Source of the DNA: Chloroflexi bacterium 44-23
Lineage (GTDB): Bacteria > Chloroflexota > Anaerolineae > Anaerolineales > Anaerolineaceae
Length of the DNA stretch: 64,000 nucleotides
Assembly: GCA_001899005.1 (NCBI GenBank)
Contig: MKUW01000021.1
Span: 124,001 to 188,000 of the forward strand
Reading direction: 5' to 3'
In this document: in pieces, positions 52,840 through 60,702 of the stretch
How positions within the stretch are numbered: position 1 is the first letter of the stretch
Layout: each line of letters starts with the position of its first letter
Made by a program: the position numbers and the translations under genes
The notes under the pieces: generated by a model
What the model was told of the DNA's origin: nothing
The model's input: the letters and a program-made list of their open reading frames with translations, nothing else
Databases searched by the model: none

Positions 52840-54128
52840 AAGAATTCCAACGGAACCAGTCAATTCGGATCTCCAGAGACATTATTGGGCAAAGTGAGGA
52901 GCACGAGCAAAAAATGCAAACTAACGCTCAGAAATTATGGGAAAATGCCCATAAGCAACTTGTCGCCCTTTTGAGGTTTCTGGATCAGGATTACGATGAA
53001 TCCTGCGAAAAAGCGACCCGTCCGTTGGAATCGTTTAGCGATGATGATCTGGCATACCTGATCCATATCCGGCTGCGAGCTATGCAGGGTAATGCTTCAA
53101 TAAAGAGAATACCAGGTGAGGTCATTCAACTCAAACATAGTTTGAATGACCTCAGTCAAAAGTATGCTGATCTGGAACAAACGTTATTGGCCACACAAGA
53201 AATGAACAAGAAATTACTGGCTGAGAAATCTGCCTTAGAAGCCCACCTATCTGCTCTTCGACAGGTTCAAAAAGATGTAGCGTCTCTGGACGTTCAATCG
53301 CCAAACATGGTCACTGATAATCCAGGAACACTCACAACTATTCCTGATTGGATAAAAACCTGGAAAGAGTCGAAGATCTTTGAAAAAACGTCGACCGCAA
53401 TTCTTGTGATGGGCGAAATGGGGATCGCTTTACGACCGACTATCATAAAATCGATGGCAAAAAGACTTTCATTATCGGCAGCGAATAAAAATCTGGACGA
53501 AGCCTTGAATTGGCTGATTACAACAGAGGATAAATCATGCCCAATCTTAATTGAACAGATTGGGGGTGTTTTGGAGCAAGGATCAAGTTCTGGCGGAAAT
53601 CAACCCGCGGTGTTACATCTGACTCAGGATGGTCAAGTTGCATATCAAGTATTAAGTGGTAAACCCCCGAAGGAAAATGAATTTGATGTGCTTATAAAAC
53701 ACCATTCTTCACCAGAACACACCATTCTGAATATTCAGGCTGGGGAAATTCTGGTAGACGAGGGTTACCAAATTCGAGGACGGGCACAGTCTATCAATCT
53801 ATCCAATGGTGAAACTTATATCCCTGATATTATTGCCGTCGATCCCAAAACAGGTGAAGTTATTTTTATTGAGGTGGAGCGGGATGTGAGTAAAGATCAA
53901 GTTTCCAGAAAACAGAAATGGATGAAATTTTACGAAGCTTCTAATGGAAACTTGTATATGTTTTGTGATAATCTGAACTGCCAAAGAACAATCCAGGGAG
54001 AGATCAACTTAGCTTTAGGCGGGTTGATTTACAATTCCTTTTTAACGAACCTGCACGGATTACGAAATGGAAAACGAGCAGAAAAAGATGGAAGTATTTG
54101 GTTTTCTCAAAGACGAGGAAAAAAATAA
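52821..54128 (+). CDS. Coiled-coil protein with nuclease-like C-terminus
   Basis: 435 aa with GTG start behind GGAG. The first half is helical coiled coil ('SLNDLSQKYADLEQTLLATQ'). The C-terminal 130 residues read 'ETYIPDIIAVDPKTGEVIFIEVERD...QKWMKFYEAS', a pattern similar to PD-(D/E)XK nucleases (Asp, then E-V-E; the Lys is replaced). Such modules occur in mobile-element proteins of unknown function. The gene closes the plasmid-like block and is followed by a palindromic hairpin. Confidence 0.6.
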   Translation: MVDFTLEEFQRNQSIRISRDIIGQSEEHEQKMQTNAQKLWENAHKQLVALLRFLDQDYDESCEKATRPLESFSDDDLAYLIHIRLRAMQGNASIKRIPGEVIQLKHSLNDLSQKYADLEQTLLATQEMNKKLLAEKSALEAHLSALRQVQKDVASLDVQSPNMVTDNPGTLTTIPDWIKTWKESKIFEKTSTAILVMGEMGIALRPTIIKSMAKRLSLSAANKNLDEALNWLITTEDKSCPILIEQIGGVLEQGSSSGGNQPAVLHLTQDGQVAYQVLSGKPPKENEFDVLIKHHSSPEHTILNIQAGEILVDEGYQIRGRAQSINLSNGETYIPDIIAVDPKTGEVIFIEVERDVSKDQVSRKQKWMKFYEASNGNLYMFCDNLNCQRTIQGEINLALGGLIYNSFLTNLHGLRNGKRAEKDGSIWFSQRRGKK

Positions 54129-54129
54129 T

Positions 54130-54151
54130 AGAACGGTGTGCACATCGTTCT
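54130..54151 (+). terminator. 22-bp near-perfect palindromic hairpin
   Basis: agaacggtgtgcacatcgttct folds on itself with two G-U wobbles, 1 bp after the preceding stop codon. The following 'tacaac' is not T-rich, so it is a terminator candidate of moderate strength. The rest of the gap to 54347 shows nothing definite. Confidence 0.5.
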
Positions 54152-54347
54152 TACAACATTGTTCCTCTAGAGTATTAAGGGAGAACAGTGTGATTGGTCA
54201 AACATTTCGAGGCTATATACTTAGTAATTTGAACTGCATTAGTTATCGAATAATAGAAAAATAAGATCTCGGATAATACTGAATGAACCACAGCAGACTG
54301 TTACTTATTTGACAGTCCAATAAAACCAAGGTACACTTCTTCATTAA

Positions 54348-54629
54348 ATGGTAACAACAATCCAGCGATCACTCTTAGTTTTAATCTTAATCTTAATGGC
54401 TATTAATTTGGCTGGGCATATCACCGCACCTACACAATGCTGTACTGTACAGGAAAACACGAACTCTGCAGGGGATACCGATTGCCTGGCGTGCACACTT
54501 CAAGTGGGCACATGGGTACCCTATTCTTTGATAATCGAAACGGCTTCAAAGCCAAGTTGTTCTTCGCCAGGTAATCTGTCTTTGGTACTTAGTCTTGTTT
54601 TTGATATTCCACACCCCCCAATTGCTTAA
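54348..54629 (+). CDS. Small secreted Cys-containing protein
   Basis: 93 aa. A signal peptide or TM helix ('SLLVLILILMAINLAGHI') is followed by 'QCCTVQ', 'TDCLACTLQVG' and 'SKPSCSS'; five cysteines in about 65 residues. A redox or metal role fits the next operon, but no family is recognised. No strong Shine-Dalgarno. It may be the first gene of the operon, 147 bp before the rhodanese. Confidence 0.5.
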   Translation: MVTTIQRSLLVLILILMAINLAGHITAPTQCCTVQENTNSAGDTDCLACTLQVGTWVPYSLIIETASKPSCSSPGNLSLVLSLVFDIPHPPIA

Positions 54630-54776
54630 TACAACTGAATAGTTAACGTTTAAAAACCTCATTTAAATTTTCATAGAGGCTTGTAGTTTCGTTAACATAC
54701 CCCGCCATTTACCAGAACCTTTGTTGTTCGATACTGGCGACTGTGCATTTGGATTCTCAATCTGGAAAAAGATCTT

Positions 54777-55241
54777 ATGAAAAAACGACCTGTTTTACCA
54801 CTTTTATTAATAGGGATAGGTACTGTGCTCTTTTTAACAGCAATATATATCAGCACCGATCTTAGAACTGTACCCCAAGCTCCTCAGCCATTGACTTCCG
54901 AGGAGGAGACTTTCCCCGAAATTCCAAGGGTTAACCCAAAAGAAGCCTTCACAGCTTTCCAGGATGGGTCAGCTGTGTTCATTGACGTACGTGATGCTGA
55001 TTCTTACACAAACTCACACATTCCAGGAGCACAATCCTTTCCCCTAGCTCAGCTAGAAGAAAAATTGAAAAAACTTAGCACTGAGACCTGGATTATTACC
55101 TACTGCACCTGACCGGCCGAAGAATCGAGCGCCCGTGCGGCGCGCATCCTGTTGGATAACGGTTTCAAGAATGTAACACCTATTTTGGGCGGTTTACGCG
55201 CCTGGGAAGAAGCGGGCTATCCGGTGGAAACCGGACCGTAG
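54777..55241 (+). CDS. Predicted selenocysteine rhodanese, UGA at codon 112
   Basis: 154 aa if the in-frame TGA at 55110-55112 is Sec. TM anchor near the N-terminus ('PLLLIGIGTVLFLTAIYIS'), then a rhodanese fold: 'FQDGSAVFIDVRDADSYTNSH', 'IPGAQSFPLAQLEEKL', then 'TWIITYCT-U-PAEESSARAA', 'RILLDNGFKNVTPILGGLRA' and 'WEEAGYPVETGP', ending TAG 55239. From memory, extracytoplasmic relatives have 'YCxCPxExxSARAA', so U sits on their conserved Cys. A GC-rich stem with loop CGUGC lies 16 nt after the UGA (55129). The track cuts the gene at codon 111. Neighbours (DUF1573, CCG protein, FAD/FeS proteins, CcdA, DsbA) all act in thiol or sulfur redox. Confidence 0.85.
55129..55143 (+). promoter_or_regulatory. 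Candidate bacterial SECIS hairpin
   Basis: gcgcc-cgtgc-ggcgc: a 5-bp GC stem with loop CGUGC whose second base is G. Twenty-one nt separate the UGA from the loop, close to the 19 nt in the gene at 22992. The outer stem is interrupted by an A-G mismatch. Confidence 0.6.
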
Positions 55242-55264
55242 CAAATTTAATGAAGGACCACCAC

Positions 55265-55687
55265 ATGACTGTTTTGCAGACGAATCACACTCGACAACGA
55301 CTCTTCCTGATCTTACTGGGATTGATATTCCTAGGGGTGCTTGCAGCTTGCACTAATAGGGCACCCGTTATCATGATCGAACCAGCCTTGCAAGACTTGG
55401 GAAATCAACCGCAGCAATTGATTGATCTCGCTTACACCGTCAAGAACACCGGAACCGCAGATCTGATCATTGAAAAAGTCAGCGTTTCGTGTGCGTGTAC
55501 GACAGCGGAGTTGGAAAAGAACACCATATCGCCCGGTGAATCGACTGAATTACGAGTGAAGTTTGACCCAACTGAAGACAACCTATATGGTGAGATCCAG
55601 CGCATCATCTATCTGCGCAGTAATGACCCGGATAAACCCGAAGCGGAAGCGGAATTTCGGGTCACTATCCAAAAACCAGGAGATTAG
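55265..55687 (+). CDS. DUF1573 lipoprotein
   Basis: 140 aa from ATG 55265 (AAGGA). Lipobox 'LGLIFLGVLAAC'. DUF1573 domain with 'DLGNQPQQLIDLAYTVKNTG', the Cys motif 'VSCACTTAELEKNTISPGES' and 'LRSNDPDKPEAEAEF'. It resembles the selenoprotein at 22992 in fold, but its Cys positions are all Cys. Acts outside the membrane; partner unknown. It lies 23 bp after the Sec rhodanese and 4 bp before the CCG gene. Confidence 0.88.
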   Translation: MTVLQTNHTRQRLFLILLGLIFLGVLAACTNRAPVIMIEPALQDLGNQPQQLIDLAYTVKNTGTADLIIEKVSVSCACTTAELEKNTISPGESTELRVKFDPTEDNLYGEIQRIIYLRSNDPDKPEAEAEFRVTIQKPGD

Positions 55688-55691
55688 CCCG

Positions 55692-56408
55692 ATGTTTAAA
55701 AAGTGGTTGAAAAAATTGGGCGGTGGAAATACCCTGTACTATCCGGGGTGCGTCACCCGCTACGCTCTACCCGAAGTGCAGGAGCGGTACGAACGTTTGC
55801 TGAAGAGAGCTAATATTGACTTCATTATCTTGCCTGGTGAGCTTCAATGTTGTGGCAGTCCCGTCAAGCGGGCAGGGTACCACCAGGATTTCGAACGGTT
55901 GAAAGCAAAGAATCTAGAAACCTTTGCTCGCTTCAGCATCGGGAAGATAATCACCAACTGTCCGGGCTGCTACCACACCTTGAAAAACGAATACCAGCTC
56001 GAGGTGTATCACACCACACAAGTGCTGTCCGAAAAGATATTGACCTCTCGCTCAAAACTCGAGTGGGATGTGAAGCTTCCCATAACCTATCATGATCCAT
56101 GTCATCTTGGCCGCTGGTCGGATATTTATGAAGAGCCGCGGCGTCTCCTAGATCATGCAGGTTGGCAAGTAGTCGAACTGCCAGATAACCGAGCAATGAG
56201 CCTGTGCTGTGGCGCAGGGGGCGGCGTCAAATCGAACTATCCCGACTTGGCAAATGCAATCGCTCAAGCGCGCCTAGCCCAGGTGAATAATGGTCGGTTG
56301 TGCACGGCCTGCCCTCTGTGTTATGCACATTTCAAGGAAAATGCCGGCGATATCCAGGTGATGGAATTTAGTGAAACCCTATTACAAGATGGGGACGAGA
56401 GGCGCTAA
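55692..56408 (+). CDS. CCG-domain Fe-S protein (HdrB/GlcF C-terminal-like)
   Basis: 238 aa from ATG 55692; the track's longer frame lies inside the DUF1573 gene. Two CCG motifs: 'PGELQCCGSPVKRAGYHQDF' and 'MSLCCGAGGGVKSNYPDL', plus 'NCPGCYHTL', 'YHDPCHLGRW' and 'CTACPLCYAHF'. This pattern binds a noncubane or 4Fe-4S cluster in HdrB and GlcF. It is probably a subunit of an oxidoreductase with the next two genes. Acts in the cytosol on a disulfide or 2-hydroxy acid (inference). Confidence 0.9.
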   Translation: MFKKWLKKLGGGNTLYYPGCVTRYALPEVQERYERLLKRANIDFIILPGELQCCGSPVKRAGYHQDFERLKAKNLETFARFSIGKIITNCPGCYHTLKNEYQLEVYHTTQVLSEKILTSRSKLEWDVKLPITYHDPCHLGRWSDIYEEPRRLLDHAGWQVVELPDNRAMSLCCGAGGGVKSNYPDLANAIAQARLAQVNNGRLCTACPLCYAHFKENAGDIQVMEFSETLLQDGDERR

Positions 56409-56410
56409 TT

Positions 56411-57580
56411 ATGGATCAGCTTGAATCCTTATTCCACCCAACCCAGGTGTCCAATCGCGAAGAAACAAGGATTGCCTACAACCGGGATGCCTCTCGAATT
56501 CAAGGAGAATGCCGGGCGGTCGTCTGGCCAGAAACAGTTACCGATGTTGTTCGTTTGGCTCAATGGGCTGCAGAAACTGGAATTGACTTGGTACCACGAG
56601 GTGCCGGTACAGGCTTGTGTGGTGGAGCAACACCGCAAAACTCGGTTGTCGTCGATTCCGCACGTCTGCGGGAAATCGATGTTTTAAACATTCAATCAAA
56701 GCAAGTGGTTGTCGAGTCCGGCGTTCCATTGGATCAATTAAACCTTAATCTTCGCTCGGCTGGGTTGTTTTTACCGGTCATACCTGGGAGTCACCGCTCA
56801 GCAACGATTGGTGGAATGATCGCGACAAATGCTGCAGGACTGCATGCAGTTCGCTATGGCAGGATGGCTGATTGGGTTGAGGATGTTGTTATAGTAAATG
56901 GGAAAGGGCAGGTTCAATGCTTGTCTGGCAGCGCACGGAGCAATTCTACAGGATGGGAAGGCATAACGGGGATGATCGTGCAAGCGACACTCCGCCTGAC
57001 AGAACGCCCTGGCAACCGCTCGCTCACCTTACTGCCACTTGAAAACCTTAGGGAATTGTTAGATCAAATTGACTCTCTGAAAACCAATCCAGCTCTTTCC
57101 GCAATGGAATATATCAATCCGAATGCAGCGGTCAAGGTTGGTTGGGCGGCAAAACACACTTTATTGGTTGAGTATCACAGCGCAGATGGGGAGATCAAAG
57201 ATCCGAAAGAGATGGCAATTATCTGGGGAGCGCGGGAAAGTTTATCTGCACGCTTAACCCAAGCCGGTTACCCGATCTCTGAAGATCCTCAAATCCCTCC
57301 CGAAGCCCAAGAAAACATATTGAGCTGGCTGACTGCTCAGAATATTCCCGTCTTTGGCCATATAGGAGTTGGAATCCTGCACCCCCGATTTTTACCGGAT
57401 GATCCGCGAATTCCTCAACTTTACCGACGAGTATTTGCGGCAAGAGGTCGGATCAGTGGCGAACATGGAATAGGATTGAAAAAGCGACAATGGATTAGTG
57501 ATGAAATGAAGGCCGAAGTTCAGATATTGAAAAAACGTTTCGATCCAGATTGCGTTTTTAACCGAGGCAAATTATGCTAA
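56411..57580 (+). CDS. GlcD/FAD-linked oxidase-like subunit
   Basis: 389 aa, shorter than typical GlcD (about 450-500). FAD_binding_4 N-terminus: 'VVWPETVTDVVRLAQWAAE', 'VPRGAGTGLCGGATP', 'GSHRSATIGGMIATNAAGL'. C-terminal 'GRISGEHGIGLKKRQW', and no obvious N-terminal membrane helix. It oxidises a 2-hydroxy acid or similar substrate. It starts 2 bp after the CCG gene and overlaps the Fe-S gene by 7 bp, so the three form a split GlcD-GlcF complex. Confidence 0.9.
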   Translation: MDQLESLFHPTQVSNREETRIAYNRDASRIQGECRAVVWPETVTDVVRLAQWAAETGIDLVPRGAGTGLCGGATPQNSVVVDSARLREIDVLNIQSKQVVVESGVPLDQLNLNLRSAGLFLPVIPGSHRSATIGGMIATNAAGLHAVRYGRMADWVEDVVIVNGKGQVQCLSGSARSNSTGWEGITGMIVQATLRLTERPGNRSLTLLPLENLRELLDQIDSLKTNPALSAMEYINPNAAVKVGWAAKHTLLVEYHSADGEIKDPKEMAIIWGARESLSARLTQAGYPISEDPQIPPEAQENILSWLTAQNIPVFGHIGVGILHPRFLPDDPRIPQLYRRVFAARGRISGEHGIGLKKRQWISDEMKAEVQILKKRFDPDCVFNRGKLC

Positions 57581-57927
57581 TCGGCCTTGCTGAAAACCCC
57601 ACCTGCATTGAATGCGGCCTTTGTCGTGAGGTTTGCCCTGTCTTCCAGATCCAGAGCCAGGAAGAATACAGTCCGCGTGGCCGTGCAATGCTGCATTCCG
57701 CCGGCCTACAGACGTTGGTCTTTTACCAATGCACCTTATGCCGGACCTGCCGGGTCGTGTGCCCGATTGGGCATGATCCTAATGGAGAAATATTGCGATC
57801 CGGATTAATTGAGGCTGGCATCGAAACGCCGGCCAATCAGACGATGATCATCAATATCCGGTTATATGGCAATCCCTTTGGACCACTCGCCGACGGCGAG
57901 TTGCCTAAAGTGTTAACTTGCTGCTAA
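57574..57927 (+). CDS. Two-cluster 4Fe-4S protein (GlcF N-terminal-like)
   Basis: 117 aa. Two CxxCxxCxxxCP motifs: 'CIECGLCREVCPVFQIQ' and 'CTLCRTCRVVCPIG', matching the N-terminal half of GlcF or HdrC. It ends with 'LTCC', a terminal Cys pair. It overlaps the preceding gene by 7 bp. It probably passes electrons from the FAD subunit to the CCG subunit, which is on a separate polypeptide. Confidence 0.9.
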   Translation: MLIGLAENPTCIECGLCREVCPVFQIQSQEEYSPRGRAMLHSAGLQTLVFYQCTLCRTCRVVCPIGHDPNGEILRSGLIEAGIETPANQTMIINIRLYGNPFGPLADGELPKVLTCC

Positions 57928-57952
57928 TGATCACCCATTGGAGTAATTAAAA

Positions 57953-59155
57953 ATGAAAAAAATCATCATATTTACGTTAACAATATTCACCCTCATCTTT
58001 TCTGTGTTTCCTGTGAATGCTGAGAATACCAGGCGACAGGCTGTGGTCTATTACAACGAAGCTTGTGATGAATGCGCCACCTATATCAATGGGGAATTGC
58101 AGGAAATCTTCCTTGTCAATAATGTGGAGATGATTCGAAAGGACTACATCAACCAGCGCGAAAACAGGGCTGAATTGAATCAAAAGAACGATTCCCTGGG
58201 AGTGCCACTTGAGCTACAAAGTCACCTGGTCACCTTCATCGACAATGGTCAAATAATTTTGCAGGGTGAGCCACCCCGTAAAGTGGTCGAGGACTTATTG
58301 TCTGCTCAAGGTATGCCCGAGAAAATTTTGATTTACAGCGAAGAGGGCGAGAGCGATGGATACAAGGTTTGGGCGTTTGCTGGACCCGTGCAGACTTATG
58401 GAGTCAATGAACCTATCATTACCTACTTGACCTGGTTTGAGGCAAACCAAGCGTCTTTTGATAGCGCAAGCATCGTTGGGGTCAAAAGCAAGCTGCTTCC
58501 GGCTGTTCTATTAACCGGGCTTGTGGACGGGATCAACCCCTGTGCGATGGCGATTCTGCTCTTTTTTATCACGTTTTTATTTACGATCCGAAAAAGACGG
58601 GCAGCCATTGCCCGCATGGGGCTGGTTTATATTGCCTGCGTCTATATCGTTTATTTTCTGGTAGGTCTGGGATTACTTCGCGCGACAACTCTTGTGCAAG
58701 GCCATTGGCTGGGTCAATTTGGGGCAGCCCTGCTTATCCTATTTGGAGTAACAAACCTACTTGGTGCTTTGTTTCCAAAATTCCCAATTCGGTTGGAAGT
58801 GCCAGAAATTGGCAAAGAGGGGCTTAAAAATTGGATGTATCGCGCGACATTGCCCGCTACTATTGTATTAGGCACCCTGATGGGACTGGAAAGTTTTCCT
58901 TGCTCGGGGGGACCGTATGTCGCTATTTTAGGGTTACTGGGCAGCCAGACGAGTTTCTGGGAAGGCTTTGGTTACCTGGCACTCTATAACCTGATGTTTA
59001 TTATGCCGCTGGTTATCATCTTGATTCTTGCCTTAAATCCGGTTATGGGGGCAAAGATTCAAGCGTGGGAAAGATCATCATCTCATAAGGTTCGCGGGAT
59101 CACGGGTGGGGTGATGGCGCTCATTGGGTTAGCACTTTTGATCTGGGTTCTTTAA
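57953..59155 (+). CDS. Thioredoxin-like domain fused to CcdA/DsbD-like membrane domain
   Basis: 400 aa. Signal peptide, then a thioredoxin-like domain with 'YYNEACDECATYINGE' (CxxC = CDEC), then six TM helices with CcdA-type cysteines: 'DGINPCAMAILLFFITFLF' and 'LESFPCSGGPYVAIL'. It would carry electrons across the membrane to extracytoplasmic thiols, here the rhodanese, DUF1573 and DsbA-like proteins. It lies 25 bp after the Fe-S gene; the DsbA-like gene follows 23 bp later. The domain order is the reverse of DsbD (thioredoxin at the N-terminus). Confidence 0.9.
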   Translation: MKKIIIFTLTIFTLIFSVFPVNAENTRRQAVVYYNEACDECATYINGELQEIFLVNNVEMIRKDYINQRENRAELNQKNDSLGVPLELQSHLVTFIDNGQIILQGEPPRKVVEDLLSAQGMPEKILIYSEEGESDGYKVWAFAGPVQTYGVNEPIITYLTWFEANQASFDSASIVGVKSKLLPAVLLTGLVDGINPCAMAILLFFITFLFTIRKRRAAIARMGLVYIACVYIVYFLVGLGLLRATTLVQGHWLGQFGAALLILFGVTNLLGALFPKFPIRLEVPEIGKEGLKNWMYRATLPATIVLGTLMGLESFPCSGGPYVAILGLLGSQTSFWEGFGYLALYNLMFIMPLVIILILALNPVMGAKIQAWERSSSHKVRGITGGVMALIGLALLIWVL

Positions 59156-59178
59156 AATTTACTGAAATAGGAGTTGTG

Positions 59179-59874
59179 ATGTCTAGAAAATATTTAAAAA
59201 CAACCAATCGTTCGAAAAAATCACCAAGGAGGGTTAACTGGTGGATTCTTGGTGTCTTGAGCATAATCCTTGTAGCGGCTATTGCTACAATAGTGATGCA
59301 ACAAAACCGGAATAATATCGATCCAGTAGCAATTGCACCAATTGAAATCAGCCAAGATAAAAGCCTAGGAAGTGCAGACGCTCCGGTTATTGTCGTTGAG
59401 TATGGGGACTACCAGTGCCCAGCATGCGGGCGGTTCGCAGAGACAGTCAAACCTCAAATTGTAGAAGAATTCGTAAATTCAGGGCAGGTTCGTTTCGTTT
59501 TCCGGAGTTTCCAGTTCATTGGGGAAGAATCACAGTGGGCGGCTGAGGCGGCGGAATGCGCTAATGAACAAGGAAAGTTCTGGGATTATTACGAAAAATT
59601 GTATTCGTCACAAGCTGGTGAGAACGCTGGAGCATTCAATAAGGAAAACCTGGAAGGATTTGCAGCCGAGTTAGGTTTGCAGACTGAGCAATTCAACCAA
59701 TGTCTGGCATCGGATAAATACACCGAAAAAGTAAAATCAGAAACCTTGGAGGCGCAAAACCTTGGACTTCGCGGGACGCCTGCGCTGCTAGTGAACGGAA
59801 TATTTGTGGAAGGCGGCAGTCAATATGATATTCTAAGCCAAAGTATAATAGAGGCGCTCTCTAAATCCAAGTAG
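59179..59874 (+). CDS. DsbA-like membrane-anchored thiol oxidoreductase
   Basis: 231 aa from ATG 59179 (AGGAGTTGTG upstream; the track adds a GTG). One N-terminal TM helix ('WWILGVLSIILVAAIATIVM') followed by a DsbA-type fold: active site 'YGDYQCPACGRFAETVKP', helical insert, cis-Pro 'GLRGTPALLVNG'. The class belongs to Thioredoxin_4. It probably oxidises or isomerises disulfides in the envelope with the preceding CcdA fusion. Confidence 0.93.
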   Translation: MSRKYLKTTNRSKKSPRRVNWWILGVLSIILVAAIATIVMQQNRNNIDPVAIAPIEISQDKSLGSADAPVIVVEYGDYQCPACGRFAETVKPQIVEEFVNSGQVRFVFRSFQFIGEESQWAAEAAECANEQGKFWDYYEKLYSSQAGENAGAFNKENLEGFAAELGLQTEQFNQCLASDKYTEKVKSETLEAQNLGLRGTPALLVNGIFVEGGSQYDILSQSIIEALSKSK

Positions 59875-59898
59875 ACATTGATTTACACCGGGTACTCT

Positions 59899-59979
59899 AG
59901 TCCTGGGTGGTTTTCAAGCCTTTGAGGTATCAAGCAGTTGGCAATTTTCTGCTTCAGAAGGTAGATTATACCCAGGACT
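59899..59979. repeat. 10-bp inverted repeat in convergent gap
   Basis: agtcctgggt and acccaggact are perfect complements 61 bp apart, between two convergent genes (stop to stop 126 bp). A nested smaller hairpin (aagcag / ctgctt) lies between them. It probably terminates both transcripts, though no strong T run was found. Confidence 0.5.
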
Positions 59980-60000
59980 GTTCTTTGTCATTTTTGTACT

Positions 60001-60618
60001 TTACAAGCTGATATTTGGTTTCTTCAGCAGGATTACTCGATATTGCCCATGAAGCATTGCGGATTCATCGATCACTATAATCGCTTCAGGGATAATCTTC
60101 GCCATTTCTCCGAATCTTCGGTTAGGATCGGTTCCCAATTGACGGATTAGCCCACCCAGCAAGCCGCGGGAGAATGTCAGCCTTGAGTGATCGGGAAGAA
60201 ATTTGTCGAATATAGCGATTCGTCCGCCTGGGCGCAGCACTCGCCAGGCCTCCTGCAGGCATTTTTTCCCATCCGGTACAACCGAGAGGATCAGGTTCAG
60301 CAGAACCGTATCAAAGGAACTGTCAGGAAATTGCAGCGTTTGAGCATCCATCTCCATCAATTTTAGCCCTTCGTACGATTTCCTTTTGGCTTCTGAAAGC
60401 ATCGCCGGACTGATTTCGGTACCGGTCACTTGTACGCCTGAAGGAATATACGCTAGATCCAACCCTGTTCCAATACCTGGAATAAGAAGATAATCCCCTG
60501 GCTGGAGACTAAGGAGGTCTACGGAACGTTGGCGGGCTTTCTTCATAACGTTACCAAATAAACGATCATATATCGGGGCGTATATTGGATACACGGATTG
60601 ATTGACTGGATTGCTCAT
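60001..60618 (-). CDS. Class I SAM-dependent methyltransferase
   Basis: 205 aa from ATG 60618 (AAGGGA upstream). 'LLIPGIGTGLDLAYIPSG' is motif I, with Pro in place of the usual acidic or Gly residue; 'GTEISPAMLSEAKRK', 'MDAQTLQFPDSSFDTVLLNLIL' and 'AWRVLRPGGRIAIFDKF' follow. The last 55 residues resemble UbiE-type phosphatidylethanolamine methyltransferases. It lies downstream of the P1B-4 ATPase gene (84 bp gap) on the same strand, but may be separate. Confidence 0.88.
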   Translation of the reverse strand: MSNPVNQSVYPIYAPIYDRLFGNVMKKARQRSVDLLSLQPGDYLLIPGIGTGLDLAYIPSGVQVTGTEISPAMLSEAKRKSYEGLKLMEMDAQTLQFPDSSFDTVLLNLILSVVPDGKKCLQEAWRVLRPGGRIAIFDKFLPDHSRLTFSRGLLGGLIRQLGTDPNRRFGEMAKIIPEAIIVIDESAMLHGQYRVILLKKPNISL

Positions 60619-60702
60619 GTCACTTCCCTTGGTTCGATGCAAAACTTATGAAAGGTCTTATCGTACATAGGTCACCTGTAAAAATCCGACTAATTTAATC
60701 TT

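Noticed and set aside
23307-55112. TGA reassigned genome-wide (alternative genetic code)
   Set aside because: Many genes end normally in TGA (for example 2602, 39061, 4009). Only two TGA codons are internal, both at expected Cys sites with hairpins.
55563-55691. N-terminal extension of the CCG protein
   Set aside because: Lies in another frame inside the DUF1573 gene; the ATG at 55692 gives the family start.
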